A DNA stretch of 64,000 nt from Inquilinus sp052113205 (GCF_052113205.1 NZ_JBFRCU010000062.1:1-64000); one strand, 5' to 3'; shown: positions 19,445-28,287, counted from the stretch's first letter. Program-made: numbers and translations. Notes: generated from the sequence alone by a model not told the origin.

Positions 19445-20152
19445 TCAGGCGCCGGCGCCTTCGTGCAGCTTCGGCAGATCCAGCTTGTAGCCCGGGCCCA
19501 TGGTCGAGGTGACGGTCACCTTCTTGAGATAGGTGCCCTTCGCCCCGCTGGGCTTGGCGCGCTGGATCGCCTCGACGAAGGCGCGGATGTTGCCGACCAG
19601 CGCCTCTTCCGTGAAGCTGGCCTTGCCGACGCCGGCATGGATGATGCCCGCCTTCTCGGCCCGGAACTCCACGGCGCCGCCCTTGGCGGCCTTGACCGCG
19701 CCGGCGACGTCCGGGGTGACGGTGCCGAGCTTCGGGTTCGGCATCAGGCCGCGCGGGCCCAGCACCTTACCGAGGCGACCGACCACACCCATCATGTCCG
19801 GGGTGGCGATGCAGCGGTCGAAATCCATCCGGCCTTCGAGGATCTCCTTGGCGAGATCATCGGCGCCGACGATATCGGCCCCGGCGGCCGTGGCCTGCTC
19901 GGCCTTGTCGCCGCGGGCGAACACCAGGACGCGGACGGTCTTGCCGGTGCCGTTCGGCAGCTGGACGACGCCGCGGACCATCTGGTCGGCGTGGCGCGGA
20001 TCGACGCCGAGATTCATCGCGATCTCGACGGTCTCGTCGAACTTCGCCGTGGCCGACGCCTTCAGCATCTTGACGGCCTGGGCCAGCTCGTAGGTCGCCT
20101 CGGGGTTCAGGCCCTTGGTGACGGCGCGCATGCGCTTGGAAATCTTGGCCAT
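19445..20152 (-). CDS. rplA: 50S ribosomal protein L1
   Basis: L1 forms the mobile L1 stalk of the 50S subunit, which helps release deacylated tRNA, and it autoregulates the L11 operon. The 235-residue product begins MAKISKRMRAVTKGLNPEAT and contains the conserved GKVLGPRGLMPNPKLGTVT loop (near residue 125). It ends in GPGYKLDLPKLHEGAGA. It follows rplK with a 5-base gap, the usual tight coupling. Confidence 0.98.
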   Translation of the reverse strand: MAKISKRMRAVTKGLNPEATYELAQAVKMLKASATAKFDETVEIAMNLGVDPRHADQMVRGVVQLPNGTGKTVRVLVFARGDKAEQATAAGADIVGADDLAKEILEGRMDFDRCIATPDMMGVVGRLGKVLGPRGLMPNPKLGTVTPDVAGAVKAAKGGAVEFRAEKAGIIHAGVGKASFTEEALVGNIRAFVEAIQRAKPSGAKGTYLKKVTVTSTMGPGYKLDLPKLHEGAGA

Positions 20153-20157
20153 GCCGA

Positions 20158-20589
20158 TTACTCCACCACCTCGATGCCCATCGATCGGGCGGAGCCCTTG
20201 ATCATCTGGGCAGCCGCGTCGACGTCGTTGGCGTTGAGATCCTTCATCTTGATCTCGGCGATGTCGCGGATCTGCTTCATCGTGATCTTGCCGACCGTGG
20301 CGCCCTTGCCGGGCGTCTGGCTGCCCTTGTCGAGCCCCGCGGCCTTCTTGATGAAGTAGGTGTTCGGCGGCGTCTTGGTGACGAAGGTGAACGTCCGATC
20401 GCCATAGGCCGTGATCACGACCGGGATCGGCATCCCCTTCTCGAGATTCTGGGTCAGCGCGTTGAACGCCTTGCAGAACTCCATGATGTTCAGACCGCGC
20501 TGGCCCAGCGCCGGACCGATCGGCGGCGACGGGTTGGCGGCGCCCGCGGGCACCTGCAGCTTGATCTGTCCTACGACCTTCTTTGCCAT
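20158..20589 (-). CDS. rplK: 50S ribosomal protein L11
   Basis: L11 with 23S rRNA helices 43-44 forms the GTPase-associated centre and is needed for RelA-dependent stringent response. The 143-residue product begins MAKKVVGQIKLQVPAGAANP, followed by SPPIGPALGQRGLNIMEFCK. The C-terminal rRNA-binding domain contains GSARSMGIEVVE at its end. It is the first gene of the rplKAJL block, 148 bases after nusG. Confidence 0.98.
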   Translation of the reverse strand: MAKKVVGQIKLQVPAGAANPSPPIGPALGQRGLNIMEFCKAFNALTQNLEKGMPIPVVITAYGDRTFTFVTKTPPNTYFIKKAAGLDKGSQTPGKGATVGKITMKQIRDIAEIKMKDLNANDVDAAAQMIKGSARSMGIEVVE

Positions 20590-20609
20590 CTCATATCCCT
20601 CAACAACTG

Positions 20610-20713
20610 ATCCCTCCGGCGGAACCGGAGGGATTGGGAAGCGCGGTCACGACCCCCGGAGGACTTCCCGGGAGGATCTCCCGCACCGTTTCCCCGCGCC
20701 TTGCAGTGCGGGG
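20610..20713 (-). promoter_or_regulatory. nusG-rplK spacer with two hairpins
   Basis: The arms ATCCCTCCGG (20610-20619) and CCGGAGGGAT (20625-20634) form a perfect 10-bp hairpin just upstream of rplK. CCCCGC (20692-20697) and GCGGGG (20708-20713) form a second one near the nusG end. Neither has a T tract. They could be a weak terminator/attenuator plus a leader element for L11-operon control; no convincing promoter was seen. Confidence 0.4.
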
Positions 20714-20737
20714 TATCCGACGACGATCAGCGGACCG

Positions 20738-21271
20738 TCACGAAACTTTCTCGACCTGCGTGTACTCTAGCTCCACCGGAGTCGCACGGCCGAAGATCGA
20801 GACCGCGACCTTGAGCCGCGACCGCTCCTCGTCCACCTCCTCCACCACGCCGTTGAAGCTGGTGAAGGGACCGTCGGCCACGCGCACCGTCTCGCCGATC
20901 TCGAAGGTGATGGACGGCTTCGGCCGCTCCACGCCCTCCTGGACCTGCTGCATGATCCGCATCGCCTCGGTCTCGCTGATCGGGATCGGCTTGTTGCCGG
21001 ACCCGAGGAAGCCGGTGACCTTCGGCGTGTTCTTGACCAGATGCCAGGCCCGGTCGGACAGCTCCATCTTGAGCAGCACGTAGCCCGGGAAGAACTTGCG
21101 CTCGGTGTTGACCTTCTGGCCGCGGCGGATCTCGACGACCTCCTCGGTCGGCACCACGATCTGCTCGAAATGATCGGACAGGCCCTTCTGGTCGGCCTGC
21201 TCGCGGATCGACTCCGCGACTTTCTTCTCGAAATTCGAATAGACGTGCAGCACGTACCAACGCGTCGCCAT
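20738..21271 (-). CDS. nusG: Transcription termination/antitermination factor NusG
   Basis: NusG binds the RNA polymerase clamp, suppresses pausing and links polymerase to Rho or the ribosome. The 177-residue product has the NGN domain (MATRWYVLHVYSNFEKKVAE; FPGYVLLKMELSDRAWHLV). The C-terminal KOW domain begins at GETVRVADGPFTSFNGVVEE. It starts three bases after secE, so the two are translationally coupled. Confidence 0.98.
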   Translation of the reverse strand: MATRWYVLHVYSNFEKKVAESIREQADQKGLSDHFEQIVVPTEEVVEIRRGQKVNTERKFFPGYVLLKMELSDRAWHLVKNTPKVTGFLGSGNKPIPISETEAMRIMQQVQEGVERPKPSITFEIGETVRVADGPFTSFNGVVEEVDEERSRLKVAVSIFGRATPVELEYTQVEKVS

Positions 21272-21274
21272 GGG

Positions 21275-21472
21275 TCAGCTCCCCATGCCGATAACGGAGG
21301 TCACCGCCCAGCCGGCGACCCAGTCGACCAGCAGGAAGAAGATCGACATGAGAGTGACGAACACGAACACCATGCCGGTGGTGATCGCGGTCTCCTTCCG
21401 TGTCGGCCAGGTGACCTTCGCGGTCTCCTGCCGGACCTGCCTGAAGAACTGGACGGGGCTGGTCTTGGCCAT
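21275..21472 (-). CDS. secE: Protein translocase subunit SecE
   Basis: SecE clamps SecY in the inner-membrane SecYEG channel. The 65-residue product has the amphipathic cytoplasmic helix FRQVRQETAKVTWPTRKE (the conserved VTWP motif) and a single transmembrane helix (about residues 30-55), which is the one-helix SecE form. The ATG at 21472 gives MAKTSPVQFF, typical of the family. An in-frame ATG three codons upstream (21481) is possible; neither has a clear ribosome-binding site. It follows tRNA-Trp and is coupled to nusG. Confidence 0.93.
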   Translation of the reverse strand: MAKTSPVQFFRQVRQETAKVTWPTRKETAITTGMVFVFVTLMSIFFLLVDWVAGWAVTSVIGMGS

Positions 21473-21504
21473 GTCTACCAATCAAATCGCCGGTGAGGCG
21501 GGCG

Positions 21505-21580
21505 TGGCAGGAGTGGAGGGTCTCGAACCCCCAGCCTTCGGTTTTGGAGACCGACGCTCTACCAATTGAGCTACACTCCT
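21505..21580 (-). tRNA. tRNA-Trp (CCA anticodon)
   Basis: The minus strand folds into a 76-nt cloverleaf. Acceptor AGGAGTG pairs with CACTCCT, the anticodon loop is CTCCAAA with anticodon CCA, and the T arm contains GGTTCGAGACC. The discriminator is G and CCA is encoded (21505-21507). The order tRNA-Trp, secE, nusG is conserved in many proteobacteria. Confidence 0.97.
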
Positions 21581-21649
21581 CCGGGGATCGCCCTACCTTC
21601 AGGAAACACGGCGAGGCACGCTCGCCGCCCTGACCGCGGAGCGAACGGT

Positions 21650-21678
21650 CTTCTAGCGGAAGCGCCGGACAGAATCAA
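21650..21678 (-). promoter_or_regulatory. Promoter of tRNA-Trp-secE-nusG
   Basis: On the minus strand TTGATT (21673-21678) and TAGAAG (21650-21655) are separated by 17 bases, about 65 bases upstream of the tRNA 5' end. A GC-rich stretch follows, as for stable-RNA promoters. Confidence 0.65.
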
Positions 21679-21709
21679 CACCCTGTTCGGGAACCCTGTC
21701 GGATTTCTC

Positions 21710-22315
21710 TCAGGCCGCCCGCTCCGCCCCGCTCGCCGGGGCCGTGGCGATGTCCAGGAACAGCCGGTGCACCCGCCGGTCGGCGGACAGCTCGGGATGG
21801 AAGGTTGCGGCCAGCAGCCTGCCCTGGCGCACCAGCACCGGGTCGCCGTCCCGCTCCGCCAGCACCTCGACGTCCGGACCGATTGCGGCGATGCGCGGCG
21901 CCCGGATATAGACCGACTCCAGCGGCCCACCGGGCAGCGTGGTCGGCGTCTCCAGGATCGCCGAGTCGATCTGCCTTCCATAGGCGTTGCGCTCGACCGT
22001 GGCGTCGAGCACGCCGAGGCTCGCCTGCTCCGGCCGCAGCACCCGGCGGGCCAGCAGGATGCAGCCGGCGCAGGTGCCGAACACCGGCATCGCCCGGGCG
22101 AAGCGGCCGAGCGCCTCGAACATCCCATCGCGCGCCGCCAGCTTGAGCAGCGTGCTCGACTCGCCGCCCGGGATCACCAGACCGGCCAGGCCGGCGAGAT
22201 GGGCCGGCAGCCGCACCGGGACGGCCTCCGCGCCGGCCTCGCGCACGGCCCGGGCATGGGCCTCGAAGTCGCCCTGCAGCGCCAGCACGCCGATGCGCGG
22301 CGCGCCGGCACCCAT
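21710..22315 (-). CDS. pdxT: Pyridoxal 5'-phosphate synthase glutaminase subunit PdxT
   Basis: PdxT hydrolyses glutamine and channels ammonia to PdxS in the DXP-independent vitamin B6 pathway. The class-I-like glutaminase features are visible: IGVLALQGDFEAHARA at the N-terminus, the oxyanion strand PGGESST, the nucleophile Cys in FGTCAGCILLARR, and the His-Glu pair in AATFHPELSAD. The start at 22315 gives a 201-residue protein of normal length. An ATG at 22333 overlapping the pdxS stop is an alternative. It lies directly downstream of pdxS and should form the 12+12 PdxS-PdxT complex. Confidence 0.95.
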   Translation of the reverse strand: MGAGAPRIGVLALQGDFEAHARAVREAGAEAVPVRLPAHLAGLAGLVIPGGESSTLLKLAARDGMFEALGRFARAMPVFGTCAGCILLARRVLRPEQASLGVLDATVERNAYGRQIDSAILETPTTLPGGPLESVYIRAPRIAAIGPDVEVLAERDGDPVLVRQGRLLAATFHPELSADRRVHRLFLDIATAPASGAERAA

Positions 22316-22326
22316 GCCCTGCCCGC

Positions 22327-23259
22327 TCACCATCCGCGGGTCTGCAGCATCTGGGCGGGGTCGAGCGCCGCCACCGCCAAGCCCTTCATGGCGCCCTGGC
22401 ACTCAGCGCTGGCCTCGGCCAGGATCGCCGCGTCCTCGTAATGGGTGGTGGCACGGACGATGGCGCGGGCGCGGCGCTCGGCCTCCTCCGGCTCCGCGAA
22501 GGTCTGCGAATCCTGCATGAAGATGCCGGAGCCGACGAACACCGCCTCGGCCCCCAGCTGCCGCACCAGCGCGGCATCCGCCGGGGTGGCGATGCCGCCG
22601 GCGGAAAAATTCGGCACCGGCAGCCGGCCGGTCTCGGCCACCAGCCGCACCAGCTCATACGGCGCGCCCAGTTCCTTGGCCGTGGCGTACAGCTCCTCCG
22701 GGCGCAGCACGGTCAGGCCGCGGATGTCCCGGCTGATCTGGCGCAGATGCTGTACCGCATGGACCACGTCGCCGGTGCCGGCCTCGCCCTTCGTGCGGAT
22801 CATGGCCGCGCCCTCGGCGATCCGGCGCAGCGCCTCGCCCAGGTTGCGGGCGCCGCAGACGAAGGGGGTGGCGAAGGCCTGCTTGTCGACGTGATGCGCC
22901 TCGTCGGCCGGGGTCAGCACCTCGGATTCATCGATGAAGTCGACGCCGAGCGACTGCAGCACCTGGGCCTCGGCGAAATGGCCGATGCGGCACTTGGCCA
23001 TCACCGGGATCGACACCGTGCCCATGATCTCGCGGATCTTGACCGGCGAGGCCATGCGGGCGACACCGCCTTCGGCCCGGATCTGCGCCGGCACCCGCTC
23101 CAGCGCCATCACCGCGACGGCGCCGGCACGCTCGGCGATCTCGGCCTGGCGCGCATCGGTGACGTCCATGATGACGCCGCCCTTGAGCATCTCGGCCAAG
23201 CCGGTCTTCAGGCGCAGGGCCTGCGGGGAATGGGTTCCGTTGCTGCCGTTGGCGGTCAT
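22327..23259 (-). CDS. pdxS: Pyridoxal 5'-phosphate synthase lyase subunit PdxS
   Basis: PdxS condenses ribose 5-phosphate, glyceraldehyde 3-phosphate and ammonia to PLP. The 310-residue TIM barrel has GLAEMLKGGVIMDVTDARQA at the N-terminus. The Schiff-base Lys lies in VMAKCRIGHFAEAQVLQ, and the conserved TGDVVHAVQHLRQI stretch and the phosphate-site NFSAGGIATPADAAL follow. This pathway is unusual for Gram-negative bacteria, many of which use pdxA/pdxJ. It overlaps or abuts pdxT and follows pdxR by 154 bases on the same strand. Confidence 0.97.
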   Translation of the reverse strand: MTANGSNGTHSPQALRLKTGLAEMLKGGVIMDVTDARQAEIAERAGAVAVMALERVPAQIRAEGGVARMASPVKIREIMGTVSIPVMAKCRIGHFAEAQVLQSLGVDFIDESEVLTPADEAHHVDKQAFATPFVCGARNLGEALRRIAEGAAMIRTKGEAGTGDVVHAVQHLRQISRDIRGLTVLRPEELYATAKELGAPYELVRLVAETGRLPVPNFSAGGIATPADAALVRQLGAEAVFVGSGIFMQDSQTFAEPEEAERRARAIVRATTHYEDAAILAEASAECQGAMKGLAVAALDPAQMLQTRGW

Positions 23260-23413
23260 GGGCTGTCTCCGAAGGAAGTCGCCCGAACGCTAGGCCGCCG
23301 GCACTGGTCGGAGAAGATCCACCGAACCGGCAATTTCACGGAGCCAATTCGTACCCAGCCGCACCGACTCCCCGATTGGTGGGTTCGGATTTCTTCCGAA
23401 ACAATGGGTCCAG

Positions 23414-24892
23414 TCAGACTGCGCCGCCGCGGCGGAAGGACTGCACCACTTCGCGCAGCAGGGCGACGCCCTGGCGGATGTCCGACTCGTCCAGCGCGGC
23501 GTAGCCCATCAGGAAGCCGGCGCCACTGTCCGCCCCTGCCGCACCGGTCTCGGCCGGAACGATGCCGACCGAGCGCAGCGCCGCGGCTTCGGCGACGCTG
23601 CCGGCCAGGGCGACCGGGATGTCGCGGAAGCGGACCACCAGATGCAGCCCGACCCTCGCCCCCTCGATCGCCACCGCCGGGCCGAAGGCCAAGGTCAACG
23701 CCGCCACCAGCGCGTCGCGGCGGCGCTGGTTGCGGCGGCGGGTGCGGCGGATGTGGCGCTCGAAATGGCCGTCGCGGATGAGATGGGCGAACACCGCCTG
23801 GTCGAGCGAGGCGGTGTGCCGGTCGGTCAGCTGCTTGGCCCGCAGGAACGGCTCCACCAGCTCGGGCGGCAGCACCATGTAGCCGAGCCGCAGCCCGGGC
23901 GAGAGCACCTTGGAGACGGTGCCGGAGTAGATCACCAGCCCGGCGCGGTCGAGCGCCTGCAGCGATTCGACCGGCCGGCCCTCGTAGCGGTATTCGCTGT
24001 CGTAATCGTCCTCGAACACATAGGTGCCGCCGCGTTCGGCCCAGTCCAGGAGGGCCAGGCGGCGCGCTGCCGGCATCACCCCGCCGGTCGGGAACTGGTG
24101 GCCGGGGGTGACATGGGCCAGCCGGGCGCCCACTTCGGGCGGCGGCAGTTGGGTGGTGTCCAGCCCATCGGCATCGACCGGCACCGGCAGCAGCCGGGCG
24201 CCGATCGCCTCCACCGCCAGCCGGGCGCCGCTGTAGCCCGGATCCTCGACCACCACGGTGTCGCCGGGGTCGACCAGCACGCGCAGGGCCAGGTCGACCG
24301 CCTGCTGCGAGCCGTTGACGATCAGGATCTGCTCCGGCCGCGCCCGCACCGCCCGGGCCCGGCCGAGATAGTCGGACAGTGCGGCCCGCAGCTCCGGCAG
24401 GCCTTGCGGGTTCTCGTAGAGGTAGGGCTTGCCGGCGCGGCGGCGGATCTCGCGCAGCAGCAGCCGGCGCCAGATGTCGGCCGGGAAGTCGGCGGCGCTG
24501 ACGGTGCCGTAGTGGAAGCTGTAGCGCAGGCCGCCGCGGCGGGTCAGGCTGTCGATGTCGAGGCCGCGCAGCCGCTCGCTGTAGCGCGACAGCCGGGGTG
24601 CGCGATGCGCCTCGGCCGGGATCGCGGCGGCCGCGGGGCGTGGCGCGGGCTCGGCCGGCAGCGCCGCGCCGACGAAGGTGCCGGCGCCCGGCCGGCTTTC
24701 GAGATAGCCCTCGGCCAGCAGCTGCTCATAGGCCTGCAGCACGGTGTTGCGCGCGATCGCGAACTGGTCGGCGAGAGCGCGAGAGGACGGCAGCCGGGTG
24801 CCCGGCGCCGTGGCGCCGCTCAGGATCGACGCCTTGAGCTGATCGTAGAGCTGGGTCTGCAGCGGCGCGTCGCGGTCGAGACGGATCACCAT
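23414..24892 (-). CDS. pdxR: MocR-family regulator of vitamin B6 synthesis (PdxR-type)
   Basis: MocR regulators fuse a GntR-type winged helix to a class-I aminotransferase fold that senses PLP. Residues 1-70 hold the HTH (SRALADQFAIARNTVLQAYE, then LLAEGYLESRPGAGTFVG). The C-terminal aminotransferase domain includes EDDYDSEYRY and the PLP-lysine segment YSGTVSKVLSPGLRLGYM. The 492-residue length is typical. It sits directly upstream of pdxST on the same strand, whereas PdxR genes are usually divergent from their targets. The 154-base gap to pdxS (23260-23413) contains repeated CCGAAnC and GGnTCC-like half sites that could be the operator, but none is compelling. Confidence 0.88.
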   Translation of the reverse strand: MVIRLDRDAPLQTQLYDQLKASILSGATAPGTRLPSSRALADQFAIARNTVLQAYEQLLAEGYLESRPGAGTFVGAALPAEPAPRPAAAAIPAEAHRAPRLSRYSERLRGLDIDSLTRRGGLRYSFHYGTVSAADFPADIWRRLLLREIRRRAGKPYLYENPQGLPELRAALSDYLGRARAVRARPEQILIVNGSQQAVDLALRVLVDPGDTVVVEDPGYSGARLAVEAIGARLLPVPVDADGLDTTQLPPPEVGARLAHVTPGHQFPTGGVMPAARRLALLDWAERGGTYVFEDDYDSEYRYEGRPVESLQALDRAGLVIYSGTVSKVLSPGLRLGYMVLPPELVEPFLRAKQLTDRHTASLDQAVFAHLIRDGHFERHIRRTRRRNQRRRDALVAALTLAFGPAVAIEGARVGLHLVVRFRDIPVALAGSVAEAAALRSVGIVPAETGAAGADSGAGFLMGYAALDESDIRQGVALLREVVQSFRRGGAV

Positions 24893-24913
24893 GGGCCCAT
24901 CCTAAACGACGAA

Positions 24914-24937
24914 AGGGCGGGGAGATCCCCGCCCTTC
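24914..24937 (-). terminator. Terminator of tuf2
   Basis: A perfect 10-bp stem (AAGGGCGGGG and CCCCGCCCTT) with a 4-nt loop is followed on the minus strand by TTTCGTCGTTT. It starts 40 bases after the tuf2 stop codon and separates tuf2 from pdxR. Confidence 0.85.
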
Positions 24938-24976
24938 CGCTTGTCGCGATCGGATGCCGCAGGCGCGGCAGCCGGA

Positions 24977-26040
<1,064 letters not shown>

Positions 26041-26089
26041 TCTCTGGAACCCTAATTCGTTCGCGGTTGGGACCTGTGGATCCTCGGAC

Positions 26090-26163
26090 TGGAGCGGGTG
26101 AAGGGAATCGAACCCTCGTATTCAGCTTGGAAGGCTGCTGCTCTACCATTGAGCTACACCCGC
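26090..26163 (-). tRNA. tRNA-Gly (TCC anticodon)
   Basis: A 74-nt cloverleaf on the minus strand. Acceptor GCGGGTG pairs with CACCCGC, the anticodon loop is CTTCCAA with anticodon TCC, and the T arm contains GGGTTCGATTCCC. The discriminator is T and CCA is encoded. It lies between tRNA-Tyr and tuf2. Confidence 0.97.
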
Positions 26164-26219
26164 CCGGTGGTCCGGGACGCGCCATGTCCTCGACCGTGAC
26201 ATCGAAGCCAAGCGGGCTT

Positions 26220-26304
26220 TGGTGGAGGGGGCTGGATTCGAACCAGCGTACGCTATGCGGGCAGATTTACAGTCTGCTGCCTTTAACCACTCGGCCACCC
26301 CTCC
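26220..26304 (-). tRNA. tRNA-Tyr (GTA anticodon)
   Basis: An 85-nt class II cloverleaf with a long variable arm on the minus strand. Acceptor GGAGGGG pairs with CCCCTCC, the anticodon loop is CTGTAAA, the discriminator is A, and CCA is encoded. It is the first gene of the tRNA-Tyr, tRNA-Gly, tuf2 transcription unit. Confidence 0.97.
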
Positions 26305-26342
26305 AAAGGGCTTCGCCGCACGGCTCGGCGAATGGCGGGGCG

Positions 26343-26371
26343 GAATATCGACATCCCTGCGCGGAAGTCAA
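26343..26371 (-). promoter_or_regulatory. Promoter of tRNA-Tyr-tRNA-Gly-tuf2
   Basis: On the minus strand TTGACT (26366-26371) and ATATTC (26343-26348) are separated by 17 bases, 39 bases upstream of the tRNA-Tyr 5' end, with a GC-rich discriminator. Confidence 0.65.
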
Positions 26372-26432
26372 GCATGCGTGATGCGAAAATCGTAAACTTG
26401 ACCCCGCCCGCCTCACAGCGCACAGGACGGCG

Positions 26433-27317
26433 ATGACCCGCACACCCCAGAACCGCCCGCCCCACGCCGCGCCGCCTCACGCCTCGCGGTCCGGTCCACA
26501 CCAGGGCCAGCGCCCGGATCAGCGCGGCCCGGGCGGCCGCGCCCCCGACGGACGGCCGCCGGCGCGCGAGCCCGACCGCTACCTCTACGGCGTCCACGCC
26601 GCCGTCGCCGCGATCCTGAATCCGGAGCGGGAGATCACCCGGGTGCAATGCACCGAGGCCGGGTTGGCGAATCTCTCCGACGCGCTGGCACAGGCGGCCG
26701 AGGCCGGCATCGACCGCCCGGCGCCGGAGATCGTCGACCGCGCCCTGATGGACCGCTTCCTCAAAGGCGCCGTGCACCAGGGCATCGCGATCGAGGTCAA
26801 GCCGCTGGACGCGCCGGACATCGACGATCTCGGCCGCGAGGCGGAGCTGCGCGACGCGACGCAGGGGCGCAGCGTGGTGGTGGTGCTGGACCAGGTGACC
26901 GACCCGCACAACATCGGCGCCATCCTGCGCTCCGCCGCCGCCTTCGGGGCGTTGGCCGTCATCGTCACCGACCGCAACACGCCGGAGGTCACCGGGGTGA
27001 TGGCCAAGGCGGCGTCGGGCGCGGTCGAGCACGTGGCCCTGACCCGGGTGAAGAACCTGGCCCGGGCCCTCGAATCCCTCGGCGAACTGGGCTTCCACCG
27101 GATCGGCCTGGCCGAGGAGGGCGAGACGTCGCTGGCCGAGGCGATGCAGGGCGACCGGGTGGCGCTGGTGCTGGGCGCCGAGGGCGAGGGTTTGCGCCAC
27201 CTGACGCGCGAGACCTGCGACGTGCTGGCCAAGCTGTCGACCCAGGGCCCGATCGGCAGCCTGAACGTCTCCAACGCCGCCGCGATCGCACTGTATGAGG
27301 CGGCACGTGGGAGCTGA
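26433..27317 (+). CDS. rlmB: 23S rRNA (guanosine-2251-2'-O)-methyltransferase
   Basis: RlmB uses S-adenosylmethionine to methylate G2251 in the peptidyl-transferase P loop. The 294-residue product has a 50-residue Pro/Arg-rich N-terminal tail, absent from the E. coli enzyme and probably disordered. The substrate-binding domain (RYLYGVHAAVAAILNPEREI) and the SpoU trefoil-knot motifs TDPHNIGAILRSAAAFGALA, VLGAEGEGL and SLNVSNAAAIALYEA follow. It is divergent from tRNA-Tyr, an arrangement seen in related alphaproteobacteria. Confidence 0.95.
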   Translation: MTRTPQNRPPHAAPPHASRSGPHQGQRPDQRGPGGRAPDGRPPAREPDRYLYGVHAAVAAILNPEREITRVQCTEAGLANLSDALAQAAEAGIDRPAPEIVDRALMDRFLKGAVHQGIAIEVKPLDAPDIDDLGREAELRDATQGRSVVVVLDQVTDPHNIGAILRSAAAFGALAVIVTDRNTPEVTGVMAKAASGAVEHVALTRVKNLARALESLGELGFHRIGLAEEGETSLAEAMQGDRVALVLGAEGEGLRHLTRETCDVLAKLSTQGPIGSLNVSNAAAIALYEAARGS

Positions 27318-27338
27318 GCCTTCTTGTCGGCCGCACCT

Positions 27339-27363
27339 ATATGACCACATAATGTGTCCATAT
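27339..27363. promoter_or_regulatory. Inverted-repeat operator of the Phd/VapC module
   Basis: ATATG-AC-CACAT-A-ATGTG-TC-CATAT is a nested palindrome with only the 2-base spacers mismatched. It ends 11 bases upstream of the antitoxin start. It is far more AT-rich than its surroundings. Phd-family antitoxins bind such repeats to repress their own operon. Confidence 0.7.
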
Positions 27364-27374
27364 GGTAGCTTGAG

Positions 27375-27629
27375 ATGGACACCATGGATGCCAAGACGAT
27401 GGGGGCCGCCGAGTTCAAGGCCTCTTGCCTGCGCGTCATCGAACAGGTCGCGACGGACCATCGGCCGGTGACGATCACCAAGCGTGGCCGACCGGTGGCC
27501 GTGCTGTCGCCGGCACCCACAGAGACGGATCATCCCGGCATCGTCGGTGCGTTGCGTGGAACTGTGCTGCGCTACGACGATCCCTTCGGCCCGGCGGCGG
27601 ATCCGTCGGACTGGAGCGCCGGCGCGTGA
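27375..27629 (+). CDS. Phd/YefM-family antitoxin
   Basis: The 84-residue product has the Phd/YefM fold: TMGAAEFKASCLRVIEQVA, then PVTITKRGRPVAVLSP. The family dimerises through this part to bind DNA. The C-terminal 30 residues would wrap the toxin. Its stop codon overlaps the GTG start of the PIN-domain toxin (GTGA), the standard coupling in toxin-antitoxin operons. An in-frame ATG at 27384 is an alternative start. The operator palindrome lies immediately upstream. Confidence 0.88.
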   Translation: MDTMDAKTMGAAEFKASCLRVIEQVATDHRPVTITKRGRPVAVLSPAPTETDHPGIVGALRGTVLRYDDPFGPAADPSDWSAGA

Positions 27630-28039
27630 TCGTTGCCGACACCCATGTGCTGATCTGGGCCGTGCAGGATGACGAGCGGCTCGGTCCCGCAGCCCGCAAC
27701 ACGGTGGAGTCGGCGGCTCGGGCGAATGGGCTGACCTTAGCCGCCATCACGCCCTGGGAGATCGCCATGCTGGCACAGAAGGGTCGTTTGGCGCTGGGAC
27801 GCGAGGTCGGCGCCTGGATCGATGCCGCCCTGGCGCTGCCGGGTGTCCGGTTGGCCCCGCTGCTGCCGGCCATCGCCGTCGACAGTGTCCGGCTGCCAGG
27901 CGACATGCACGCCGATCCGGCCGATCGCATGATCGTCGCCACGGCGCGGCATCTGGGCTTGCCGCTGCTGACCGCCGACGGCGCTCTGCTCGCCTATGGC
28001 GCGGCCGGGCACGTGGCTGTCATCGATGCGGGACGATAG
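27626..28039 (+). CDS. vapC: PIN-domain toxin, VapC family
   Basis: VapC toxins are magnesium-dependent ribonucleases, often cutting tRNA or 23S rRNA. The 137-residue product begins (GTG) MIVADTHVLIWAVQDDERLG with the first catalytic Asp. TPWEIAMLAQKGRL carries the conserved Glu, and DPADRMIVATARHLGLPLLT carries the remaining acidic residues. The frame is open upstream to 27425, but that part is the antitoxin read out of frame. Pairing with a Phd-type antitoxin, rather than VapB, is common for this VapC subgroup. Confidence 0.9.
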   Translation: MIVADTHVLIWAVQDDERLGPAARNTVESAARANGLTLAAITPWEIAMLAQKGRLALGREVGAWIDAALALPGVRLAPLLPAIAVDSVRLPGDMHADPADRMIVATARHLGLPLLTADGALLAYGAAGHVAVIDAGR

Positions 28040-28051
28040 GAAAGATGCCCA

Positions 28052-28207
28052 TGGCTGCGCCACGCGAAGCCCGTAAGGGCGAAAAACGAGAGCCGGACAT
28101 GACACGCCCCAGTCCGTCTTCGCTTTCGCTTCGCTCCAGCTACGCCGGACACTGCTTCGCCCTAAACGGCCTCCGCGTGGCTGCGCCACGCGTAGCCCGA
28201 AGGGCGA
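28052..28207. repeat. Direct-repeat pair of a palindromic intergenic element
   Basis: TGGCTGCGCCACGCG followed by AGCCCG and AAGGGCGAA occurs at 28052-28083 and again at 28178-28207, with one or two mismatches. Each copy holds a small palindrome (GTGGCTGCGCCAC and CCCG/CGGG arms). The pair fills the gap between vapC and tRNA-Ile and looks like a REP-type family. No gene is seen here. Confidence 0.65.
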
Positions 28208-28211
28208 AGCG

Positions 28212-28287
28212 TGGTGGGCCCGGCAGGATTCGAACCTGCGACAACACCGTTATGAGCGGCGGGTTCTAACCGCTGAACTACAGGCCC
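28212..28287 (-). tRNA. tRNA with CAT anticodon, probably tRNA-Ile2 (k2C-modified)
   Basis: A 76-nt cloverleaf on the minus strand. Acceptor GGGCCTG pairs with CGGGCCC, the anticodon loop is CTCATAA, and the T arm is GCAGGTTCGAATCCTGC. The discriminator is A and CCA is encoded. CAT can be initiator Met, elongator Met or lysidine-modified Ile2. The GGGCCTGTAG start and GGGCCCACCA end resemble alphaproteobacterial tRNA-Ile2 more than either Met tRNA; that choice is inference. Confidence 0.9.

Noticed and set aside
23260..23413. Defined PdxR operator upstream of pdxS
   Set aside because: Several short repeated half-sites exist, but none gives a convincing pair with fixed spacing.
28052..28207. 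CRISPR array
   Set aside because: Only two repeat copies with palindromic character, unequal to spacer-repeat periodicity, and no cas genes in the window.
26090..28287. Prophage or integrative element at the tRNA genes
   Set aside because: No integrase, no att-type direct repeat of a tRNA 3' end, and the surrounding genes are core or toxin-antitoxin.
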